Assembly: GCF_004745945.1 (NCBI RefSeq)
Contig: NZ_SRLE01000002.1
Location: forward strand, 62,001 to 126,000
DNA length: 64,000 nt
Reading direction: 5' to 3'
Source: Mangrovimicrobium sediminis
Lineage (GTDB): Bacteria; Pseudomonadota; Gammaproteobacteria; Pseudomonadales; Halieaceae
Shown here: positions 58,047 to 64,000 of the stretch, piece after piece
How the letters are laid out: each line of letters starts with the position of its first letter
Position numbering within the stretch: position 1 is the first letter of the stretch
The notes under the pieces: generated by a model
Seen by the model: only the letters and a program-made list of their open reading frames with translations
Databases searched by the model: none
Told to the model about the DNA's origin: nothing
Program-made: the position numbers and the translations under genes

Positions 58047-58871
58047 GTGACAGCGGAAGCAACCATGCAGACGATACGCCGGGCGCCGGGCCTGGACCGC
58101 GCCGACCCGGGCGTGTACCGCCAGTTGCTGGACACCATGGGCAACGCCAAGTCGGTACGCACCCACCGCGATTTCTTCGAGTGGCTGCAGGGCGACGTGT
58201 ACAACTGGATTCCGCACCAGACCCTGCTCGCCGCCTGGGGCGACTTCACCCGCGGTGAACTGTCCTACGATGTCGCCTCCTCGCTGCACGGTCTCAACAC
58301 CAGCATGCTGGCCAGCGTGCGTGGCCTGGACTACACGGTCACGCGCCTGTTCGAGGCGGTCAGCAAGTCCAGCCGCGGCTGGATCTTCTTCAACGACTTC
58401 CATCGCCTGGCCCGCGAGTCGGGCATGGATGTGGACTCGCATTTTTACCGCACCACCACCGCCACCTCGCGCGGCCTGCTGGCCTGTGCGATGCGCGACG
58501 AGCGCGGTCGCCAGGACTGCCTCTACGTGTTCTCCATCTCCGCGGAGCACGCCGCCCTCGACGAGGTGGTACTGCGCCTGCTGTTGCCCCACCTGGATTC
58601 GGCACTGCGCCGGGTCGAGTGCCTGCCGCCGGCGGCCACCGAACAGGAACAGGTGATCCGCCAGAACGTCGAGTCACTGAGCGACCGCGAGCACGAGGTG
58701 CTGACCTGGGTCAGCCAGGGCAAGTCGAACGAGGAGATCGGTACCATCCTCGGCATCAGCCACAACACGGTTAAAAATCACCTGAAGCGCATCTTCAACA
58801 AGATGGGTGTCACCGCCCGCTCGCAGGCCGTGTGCGTCTACCTGCAGGGCATGGCGAGTAATTCCCGCTGA
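58047..58871 (+). CDS. LuxR-family regulator resembling EpsA
   Basis: The 274-residue regulator ends in a LuxR-type HTH: LSDREHEVLTWVSQGKSNEE, then IGTILGISHNTVKNHLKRIF. The N-terminal region FFEWLQGDVYNWIPHQTLLAAWGD resembles EpsA, the regulator linked to PEP-CTERM and exopolysaccharide loci (TIGR03020), rather than acyl-homoserine-lactone receptors. The start is GTG 58047 (GGAG eight bases upstream) or ATG 58065 (GGAAG six bases upstream). The promoter region carries a palindrome and a CRP-like site. A link to the VPLPA protein or the glycan cluster is an inference. Confidence 0.83.
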   Translation: MTAEATMQTIRRAPGLDRADPGVYRQLLDTMGNAKSVRTHRDFFEWLQGDVYNWIPHQTLLAAWGDFTRGELSYDVASSLHGLNTSMLASVRGLDYTVTRLFEAVSKSSRGWIFFNDFHRLARESGMDVDSHFYRTTTATSRGLLACAMRDERGRQDCLYVFSISAEHAALDEVVLRLLLPHLDSALRRVECLPPAATEQEQVIRQNVESLSDREHEVLTWVSQGKSNEEIGTILGISHNTVKNHLKRIFNKMGVTARSQAVCVYLQGMASNSR

Positions 58872-58878
58872 GCTTTTC

Positions 58879-58901
58879 GCTCGCTTTTTGCGGGCGTTTT
58901 T
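58879..58901 (+). terminator. Rho-independent terminator after the LuxR-type gene
   Basis: GCTCGC (58879-58884) pairs with GCGGGC (58890-58895, one G-U pair) around TTTTT, followed by GTTTTT. It lies seven bases after the stop codon. Confidence 0.65.
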
Positions 58902-59070
58902 CACCTGATTGTTCCCCGGAATCGACGAGCCGCCCCGCTACCGCGGTGAGCGGCCGCAGCGCGATTGACAGCATACCGCGCCGCGTAGAACCATAACTCC
59001 CGTACCCCACAAACTTCTCGCCGCGTCGCTAGCGCGGTTTTCGGCGAGTGCTATACAAGAGGAAATTCCA

Positions 59071-59433
59071 TTGAATACAACACCCGTTCGTATCGCCGCC
59101 TTCGCACTGTTTTCGCTGTTAACCGCAGGTTGCGTGTTCATCGATGGCGAGCACGTGAAGGACACTGACTGGGAAGTCGAGCAGCGCGACAACCGCGCGG
59201 CGATCAGCAAACTGGAAATCGGCATGACCCGCGAAGCGGTCCTCGACCGCCTCGGCACGCCGAACGATTCCGAGGCATTCACCGCCGACGGCGAGGAAGT
59301 GCGTGTGCTGTTCTACCGCACCCGCCACACCACCTCGGATGGCCGCACCACCCGCGACGAAACGACGCCGCTGGTGTTTCGCGGCGACCGCCTGGTCGGC
59401 TGGGGGGACGAAGTCTACAGCGACCTGCGCTGA
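59071..59433 (+). CDS. DUF3192-type lipoprotein
   Basis: A 120-residue lipoprotein with a signal peptide and lipobox LLTAGC (Cys21). The rest shows NRAAISKLEIGMTREAVLD, then LGTPNDSEAF, VLFYRTRHT, DETTPLVFRGDRLVGWG, the pattern of DUF3192 and of the SmpA/OmlA-like fold (a short helix-helix-strand repeat). The start is TTG at 59071 with AAGAGGA about eight bases upstream. It is probably in the inner leaflet of the outer membrane, function unknown. Confidence 0.82.
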   Translation: MNTTPVRIAAFALFSLLTAGCVFIDGEHVKDTDWEVEQRDNRAAISKLEIGMTREAVLDRLGTPNDSEAFTADGEEVRVLFYRTRHTTSDGRTTRDETTPLVFRGDRLVGWGDEVYSDLR

Positions 59434-59566
59434 GCGCGATTCAAGCGTGCGGGCCAGCGCGCCGAAATACGTCTAGTATCTGTAGGGCCGGCACCCGATG
59501 CGGTGCCGGCGCTGCGGTACCCAGAAATTTCGGTAAGCGCCAGACAACCAGGGGAGCGTCGGACGC

Positions 59567-60055
59567 ATGCACGAACTGCCCAGCAGCTTTGCCCAGGTCC
59601 CGCCCGCCGGGGAACCCAAGCGCCGCTTCATGCGCCACCCCTCAGATATTCCCATCCAGGTCCGCGCCGAGGGCCTGGCCGCCGCACCGGTGAGTCTGCA
59701 CAACATGAGCCTCGGCGGCCTGTGCTGCGAGACCGGCCAGGCGCTGGACACCGGCACCCCGATCAGCATCCGCATTCCGCTTATCGATACCGACTACGAA
59801 GGCCACGGTGTCGTGGTCTGGTGCCGGGCTCTGGGGGCGCGCTACGAGGTCGGTATCCAGTTTGTCGAGGAGCGCGAGGCGTTCAAGGGGCGCATGGTCG
59901 AGCAGGTGTGCCGCATCGAACGCTACCGTCGCCGTGTCTTCGAGGAAGAGGGGCGCGTCCTCGACGGCGAGCAGGCCGCGCGCGAGTGGATCGCGCGCTT
60001 TGCCGGCGCCTTCGCCGCGGCGGAGGCGGACGATATTCCCGGTCGCGAGGTGTGA
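59567..60055 (+). CDS. PilZ-domain cyclic-di-GMP receptor-like protein
   Basis: The 162-residue protein has the two cyclic-di-GMP-binding signatures: basic RRFMRHP at about residues 19-25 (Arg-x3-Arg) and LHNMSLGGLCC at about 44-54 (Asn in place of the common Asp, then Ser-x-x-Gly). It ends in a charged helical extension of about 50 residues. It has no membrane segment. It could transmit the output of the two diguanylate cyclases in the window to motility or polysaccharide export. Confidence 0.85.
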   Translation: MHELPSSFAQVPPAGEPKRRFMRHPSDIPIQVRAEGLAAAPVSLHNMSLGGLCCETGQALDTGTPISIRIPLIDTDYEGHGVVVWCRALGARYEVGIQFVEEREAFKGRMVEQVCRIERYRRRVFEEEGRVLDGEQAAREWIARFAGAFAAAEADDIPGREV

Positions 60056-60080
60056 AACCACCGGGTTCGGGACAACGCTG

Positions 60081-60120
60081 TTGACTACCGTTTATATTGG
60101 TGACAGTATCATGCCACCAA
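60081..60120 (+). promoter_or_regulatory. Promoter/operator region of the P450-ferredoxin operon
   Basis: TTGACT (60081-60086) is a good -35; CAGTAT (60104-60109, 17-base spacing) or TATCAT (60107-60112) are possible -10s. An inverted repeat TTGGTG (60097-60102) with CACCAA (60115-60120) spans the -10 area and could bind a repressor. No regulator gene lies next to it in the window. Confidence 0.4.
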
Positions 60121-60144
60121 AATAATCCAGCGAGAGTCACAGCC

Positions 60145-61356
60145 ATGACTGCACAAACCGAAACCAGCGCGGACGCCCCGGTCTACTGGGACCCTTACCG
60201 TCCGGACCTCGGCAACGACCCCTACCCGACCTTCCGCCGCCTGCGCGAGGAAGCGCCGCTGTACCACAACCCCGAATACGGCTTTTACGCCCTCAGCCGC
60301 TTCGCCGACATCGAGGAGCACTTCGCCAACTGGGAGATCTTCAGCTCCTCGCGCAGCGATATCCTCGAGTTCATCCAGGCCGAGGAACTCGAAGTGCCCC
60401 CGGGCATGTTCATCTGGCAGGACCCGCCCCAGCACACCGCCTACCGCGCGGTAGTGGCGCGCGTGTTCACGCCCAAGCGCATGAACGCCCTGGAGGCGCA
60501 GATTCGCGCCTACTGCGCGCGCTGCCTCGACCCGCTGGTGGGCACCGACCGCTTCGATTTCATCAGCGACCTCGGCGCCCAGTTGCCCGGCGGCGTGATC
60601 GGCATGCTGCTGGGTATTCCCGACGAGGACCGCGACGCCGTGCGCGAGCGCGTCGAGGGCGCCCTGCGCACCGAGGAAGGCAAGCCGATGGAACTGGACC
60701 AGGCGGCCTATGTCGGCGAGGGCTTCGAGGACTACATCGACTGGCGGGTGAACAACCCCTCGGACGACCTGATGACCGAGTTGCTCAACGTCGAGTTCAA
60801 GGACGACACCGGCACCCTGCGCAAACTGACCCGCGACGAGATCCTGATTTTCGTCAACGTGCTCGCCGGCGCCGGCAACGAGACCACCTCGCGCCTGATC
60901 GGCTGGTTCGGCAAGGTGCTGGGCGACCACCCGGACCAGCGCCGCGCCATCGCCGCCAACCCGGCGCTGGTCAACCCCGCCATCGAGGAGATCCTGCGCT
61001 TCGAGCCGCCGGGACCTTCCGTGGCGCGCTACGTGATGAAGGACGTGGAAGTGCACGGCCAGGTCGTGCCCGCGGGCAGCGTGATGCTGTTCCTGCTCGC
61101 CTCGGCCAACCGCGATTCCGCGCGCTTCCCGGATGGTGATACTTTCAACATCCACCGCGAGGGTCCGCCGCATATCACCTTCGGCCGCGGCATCCACTCC
61201 TGCCTGGGTGCTGCGCTGGCGCGGGTCGAGGGCCGGGTGGCGCTGGACGAAGTGCTCAAGCGCTTCCCTGACTGGACCGTAGACACGGCGAACGCCAAAT
61301 TGTCCTCGTCCTCCACCACGCGCGGCTGGGATACGCTGCCCAGCTTCATCGGCTAG
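60145..61356 (+). CDS. Cytochrome P450
   Basis: A soluble bacterial P450 of 403 residues. The I-helix oxygen-binding motif is AGAGNETTS, the K-helix Glu-x-x-Arg is in EEILRFEPPG, and the heme-ligand loop is FGRGIHSCLGAALAR with the cysteine near residue 350. The ATG at 60145 is preferred over the open frame from 60097, which would cover the promoter-like sequence. The 2Fe-2S ferredoxin gene follows after nine bases and should supply electrons. The substrate is unknown; such P450s often hydroxylate terpenoids or steroids. Confidence 0.93.
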   Translation: MTAQTETSADAPVYWDPYRPDLGNDPYPTFRRLREEAPLYHNPEYGFYALSRFADIEEHFANWEIFSSSRSDILEFIQAEELEVPPGMFIWQDPPQHTAYRAVVARVFTPKRMNALEAQIRAYCARCLDPLVGTDRFDFISDLGAQLPGGVIGMLLGIPDEDRDAVRERVEGALRTEEGKPMELDQAAYVGEGFEDYIDWRVNNPSDDLMTELLNVEFKDDTGTLRKLTRDEILIFVNVLAGAGNETTSRLIGWFGKVLGDHPDQRRAIAANPALVNPAIEEILRFEPPGPSVARYVMKDVEVHGQVVPAGSVMLFLLASANRDSARFPDGDTFNIHREGPPHITFGRGIHSCLGAALARVEGRVALDEVLKRFPDWTVDTANAKLSSSSTTRGWDTLPSFIG

Positions 61357-61365
61357 GGTCCGCGC

Positions 61366-61686
61366 ATGGCGAAGATCACCTACATCGGCTTCGATGGCGA
61401 GGAAAACGTGCTGGACGTGGAGAACGGGCGTTCGGTGATGCAGGGTGCGGTGAGCGAGGGCCTGCGCGGTATCATCGGCGACTGCGCGGGCTCCTGCTCC
61501 TGCGCCACCTGCCACGTGTACGTGGACCCGGCCTGGTTCGACAAACTGGCCGAGCCGTCCGAGATGGAGGCCATCCTGCTCGAGGAGGTCTGCGACCCGC
61601 AGCCGACCAGCCGCCTGTCCTGCCAGATCACCGTCAGCGATGCGCTCGATGGCCTGGTGGTGCGGATGCCGGAAAAACAGGTCTGA
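61366..61686 (+). CDS. 2Fe-2S ferredoxin (putidaredoxin type)
   Basis: The 106-residue protein has cluster ligands Cys40, Cys46, Cys49 ([13 protein letters not shown]) and Cys86 (RLSC), the same C-x5-C-x2-C-x36-C spacing as putidaredoxin. It shuttles electrons from a reductase to the P450 encoded just upstream. No ferredoxin reductase gene is in the window. A strong hairpin follows the stop. Confidence 0.95.
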   Translation: MAKITYIGFDGEENVLDVENGRSVMQGAVSEGLRGIIGDCAGSCSCATCHVYVDPAWFDKLAEPSEMEAILLEEVCDPQPTSRLSCQITVSDALDGLVVRMPEKQV

Positions 61687-61690
61687 TGCG

Positions 61691-61735
61691 CTGTCCCGGG
61701 CCGGCTGTGGTGGCCGGCCCGGGGCAGCATTCTTT
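61691..61735 (+). terminator. Strong hairpin after the ferredoxin gene
   Basis: A 15-bp stem (61691-61705 with 61713-61727, core CCCGGGCCGGC/GCCGGCCCGGG, one G-U pair) with loop TGTGGTG begins four bases after the stop. It is followed by CATTCTTT rather than a perfect T-run. It may terminate both the P450 operon and the convergent peptidase gene. Confidence 0.6.
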
Positions 61736-61806
61736 CAGGGTTGGTTGATCACCCGGAGACGATCGATCCGTCAGAGTTGGTCGATCACTCAGAGCTGGTC
61801 GAGCGT
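61735..61806. repeat. Four degenerate 18-bp tandem repeats across the oligoendopeptidase stop
   Basis: Units at 61735-61752, 61753-61770, 61771-61788 and 61789-61806 follow a TCAGAGTTGGTCGATCAC pattern; the second unit is the most diverged. The last unit encodes the C-terminal residues and stop of the minus-strand peptidase, so the repeat has copied the 3' end of the gene downstream. Three of the four copies carry TGA in the same register on the minus strand. Confidence 0.8.
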
Positions 61807-63666
61807 GGCGTCCAACTCGTCGACCATGGACTCGAACACCGCCAGCGCCGCGTAGATCGGCTCCGGCGAGGTCATGTCCACTCCCGCTTTCTTCAGCAGT
61901 TCGATCGGGTAGTCGTTGCTGCCCGAGCGCAGCATTTCCAGGAAGCGGTCGCGAGCCGGTTCACCCTCCTCGAGAATCTTCACTGCCAGTGCGTTGGCGG
62001 CGACGAAGGACGTCGAGTACTGGTACACGTAGAAGTTGTCCGTGCGCAGGAAGTGCGGGATACGGCTCCACTCGCTGGCGTTGAGCGGGTCCGCGACCAC
62101 CGCGTCGCCGTAGAAGTCCTCGAACACGTCGGCATAGATGCCGTTGAGTACGTCCTGGGTCAGGGCCTCGCCGCCCTCGACCTTGGCATGGGCGCGCATC
62201 TCGTAGTCGGCGAAGGACGCCTGGCGGAAGAAGCCGCCGCGGAACTCGTCGAGATAGTGCTGCAGCAGGTAGGCTTTCTCCTTCGCTGTTTTCGCATCCT
62301 TGAGCATGCTCTGGAACAGGATTGCCTCGTTGGTCATGGAGGCAATCTCGGCGATGAAGATGCGGTAGTCGCCGTAGGTGTAGGGCTGGGTGCCGCGCGA
62401 CATGTACGAGTGCAGCGAGTGGCCGTACTCGTGGGCCAGCGTGGACACGTCGTTGAGGGTGCCGGAGTAGTTCATGGACAGGAAGGGCTTGGAGTCGTAC
62501 ATGCCCCAGGAGTAGGCGCCGCCGCGCTTGCCCTTGCTTTCGAAAGCGTCCACCCAGCCCTCGTCAAAGCCCTTCCAGTACAGGGCGATGTAGTCCTCGC
62601 CGAGCGGGGCCAGGCCGCGTGCGACAATTTTCTTGGCCTCCTCGAAGTCGATGTCCTCGAACGGGCTCTCGACCATCGGCGCGTACATGTCCCACACCTG
62701 CAGTTGGTCCAGGCCCAGCGCCTTGCGCCGCACCTCGAGGTAGCGCTGCAGCTGCGGTGCGCCCTCCTTGGCCACGCGCACAACGTTGTAGTAGACCTCT
62801 TCGGGAATCGCGTTGCGGTAGGTGGCGGCCTGCAGCGCGGAGTCGAAGCCGCGGGCGCGGGCGAAGAAGATGCGGCTTTTCACGTGGCCTTCGTAGTTGG
62901 CGGCCAGGGTGTCGCCGTGTTGCTCGTAGGGGGTGAACAGGCCCTTCCAGGCCGCCTCGCGGTAGGCGCGGTCGGAACTGGCCAGCGCGGCGCCGTACAG
63001 GCCCTTGGTCAGCTCCACGGTCTCGCCCTTGTCGTTGACCACCTCGCCGAAGCTGAGGTCGGCGTTGTCCAGGGCGCCGAACACGCTGGAGAACTTGCCC
63101 AGCGGGTCCGAGGCCATGGCCAGCAGCGACTCCTCCTTCTCGGACAACGTGTAGGGACGCATGCGCGACTGTTCATCGAGGAAGTGGCGGTAGGGTTCCA
63201 GGCCCGGGGTGCTGGCGATCATCGACTCCAGTTTTTCCTCGGGGATCGCCACCAGCTCGGGGGTCATGAAGGAAGTGAGCGTGGACAGCTCCGCGGCCAG
63301 AGATTGCGAGCGCGAGTAGCGCGCGCTGTTGTCGCTCACGCGCATGTCCTCGAAGGACTTGAGTCCGGAATAGACGAAGATTTTCTCCAGCCGGCGGCTC
63401 AGGCCCTCGTAGGCCTGGATCGCCTCGAGCAGGGTCTCACCGCTGTCGGCGAGGTGGCCGGAGAAGCGCTTGATGCCCTGCATGTCTTTCTGGAATTGCT
63501 CGACGTCCGCCTCCCAGGCGGCGGCCGAGGCGTACATGGAGGACAGGTCCCATTTGTACTGGTCGGGAATCTCCGAGCGCTCTTTGGCCTGGGGGTAAGC
63601 GGAAAGGGCGGTGCCGCCCAGTGCGAGTGCGAGGATACAGCGTGAAAGTAAACGCCTTGGTGCCAT
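61789..63666 (-). CDS. pepF: Exported M3-family oligoendopeptidase F
   Basis: The 625-residue zinc peptidase has the M3 motif LAHEYGHSLHSYMSRG (His-Glu-x2-His at about residue 410). An N-terminal signal peptide (LLSRCILALALGGTALSA) sends it to the periplasm, unlike the cytoplasmic PepF of Gram-positive bacteria. It hydrolyses short peptides. The start at 63666 has GGAG seven bases upstream; the open frame extends further but without similarity. The 3' end is repeated downstream as 18-bp units. Confidence 0.92.
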   Translation of the reverse strand: MAPRRLLSRCILALALGGTALSAYPQAKERSEIPDQYKWDLSSMYASAAAWEADVEQFQKDMQGIKRFSGHLADSGETLLEAIQAYEGLSRRLEKIFVYSGLKSFEDMRVSDNSARYSRSQSLAAELSTLTSFMTPELVAIPEEKLESMIASTPGLEPYRHFLDEQSRMRPYTLSEKEESLLAMASDPLGKFSSVFGALDNADLSFGEVVNDKGETVELTKGLYGAALASSDRAYREAAWKGLFTPYEQHGDTLAANYEGHVKSRIFFARARGFDSALQAATYRNAIPEEVYYNVVRVAKEGAPQLQRYLEVRRKALGLDQLQVWDMYAPMVESPFEDIDFEEAKKIVARGLAPLGEDYIALYWKGFDEGWVDAFESKGKRGGAYSWGMYDSKPFLSMNYSGTLNDVSTLAHEYGHSLHSYMSRGTQPYTYGDYRIFIAEIASMTNEAILFQSMLKDAKTAKEKAYLLQHYLDEFRGGFFRQASFADYEMRAHAKVEGGEALTQDVLNGIYADVFEDFYGDAVVADPLNASEWSRIPHFLRTDNFYVYQYSTSFVAANALAVKILEEGEPARDRFLEMLRSGSNDYPIELLKKAGVDMTSPEPIYAALAVFESMVDELDATLDQL

Positions 63667-63905
63667 GGGGTTCTCCATTGCCGGTCTGATTTTTTGAGGA
63701 TCGGTCGGGTTTCGCCACCGCCGCCGCGGACTCGTCGCGCCAGTGCCGGATGCAATGACCTGCCTATAAGACGAACGAAGGGCGCGGTCCTTCAACCGGT
63801 TCCGCCGCCGGCGATTCATCAAATGGTCACGCCAGCCCGCTAGCGTGGCCTGATTCGAACCGGGCGGCAAGCGCCCGGGAAAGCAGCGGTATGGGGGACA
63901 GTGCT

Positions 63906-64000
63906 ATGGGCAACGACAAAACGGGTGACAACGGTAGCGGCAACTCTGCGGGAATGACGCGCAGGCAAGTGCTGCGCAGCGGTGGTGGCGGCCTCGCCGC
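63906..64000 (+). CDS. Start of a Tat-exported protein, cut by window edge
   Basis: Only 31 codons are visible. They encode a Gly/Asn-rich N-terminus and a twin-arginine motif MTRRQVLRSGGGG at residues 17-29. That implies export in folded form, often with a cofactor. The start is ATG 63906. It diverges from the oligoendopeptidase gene across 239 bases without another gene. The product cannot be identified. Confidence 0.65.
   Translation, partial: MGNDKTGDNGSGNSAGMTRRQVLRSGGGGLA

Noticed and set aside
61741..63645. A 634-codon open frame on the plus strand opposite pepF
   Set aside because: Antisense shadow; the minus strand encodes a complete M3 peptidase with signal peptide and zinc motif.

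Overview
The window is GC-rich, densely coded bacterial DNA with the gene order of a gammaproteobacterium. It carries four tRNA genes, tuf, tRNA-Trp, secE, nusG, rplKAJL and rpoBC in the classical order, plus xseB-ispA, a yrfG-hslR pair, birA-coaX and cysQ. A VPLPA-type C-terminal sorting signal, a cytochrome P450 with its ferredoxin, leucine-degradation enzymes and cyclic-di-GMP proteins suggest a marine oligotroph near the Halieaceae/Cellvibrionales. That placement is inferred from gene content, not from a search.

Layout. 1-3053: end of pgpA, an aspartic protease, ribA, and ispA/xseB on the minus strand. 3139-19124: a 16-kb surface-glycan cluster in six blocks of alternating strand. It holds two DegT-fold proteins, WbqC, a pyruvyltransferase, two sulfotransferases, a Wzx-type flippase, four glycosyltransferases or glycosyltransferase-like proteins, a Stealth phosphotransferase, a CDP-glycerol-forming enzyme, a CDP-glycerol glycerophosphotransferase and a methyltransferase. 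19135-34643: dxs, a degenerate SGNH protein, a membrane diguanylate cyclase, hslR/yrfG, cysQ, a metallo-beta-lactamase-fold protein, a sterol-desaturase-family protein, yaeQ, ivd-mvaB, birA-coaX and an acyltransferase-3/SGNH protein. 35005-50293: a VPLPA protein, then the tRNA/tuf/ribosomal protein/RNA polymerase region. 50707-64000: a second diguanylate cyclase, an S9 peptidase, SDR, dienelactone hydrolase and VOC proteins, an exported AstE-like deacylase, a LuxR/EpsA-like regulator, a DUF3192 lipoprotein, a PilZ protein, P450-ferredoxin, oligoendopeptidase F, and the start of a Tat-exported protein.

The most unusual part is the glycan cluster. Its enzymes predict a surface glycan decorated with glycerol phosphate, a Stealth-type sugar phosphodiester, sulfate and pyruvate ketals. 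It sits between two isoprenoid genes that are usually neighbours (ispA and dxs), and its last three genes follow dxs with gaps of only 10, 10 and 16 bases. No chain polymerase, initiating sugar-phosphate transferase or ABC exporter lies in the cluster, so part of the pathway must be elsewhere.

A second theme is repeats. Long palindromes sharing the core GGGGTCAGA lie between nusG and rplK, between rplL and rpoB, and just after the rpoC terminator. An 18-base unit is repeated four times across the stop codon of the oligoendopeptidase gene. No CRISPR array, insertion sequence or phage gene was seen.
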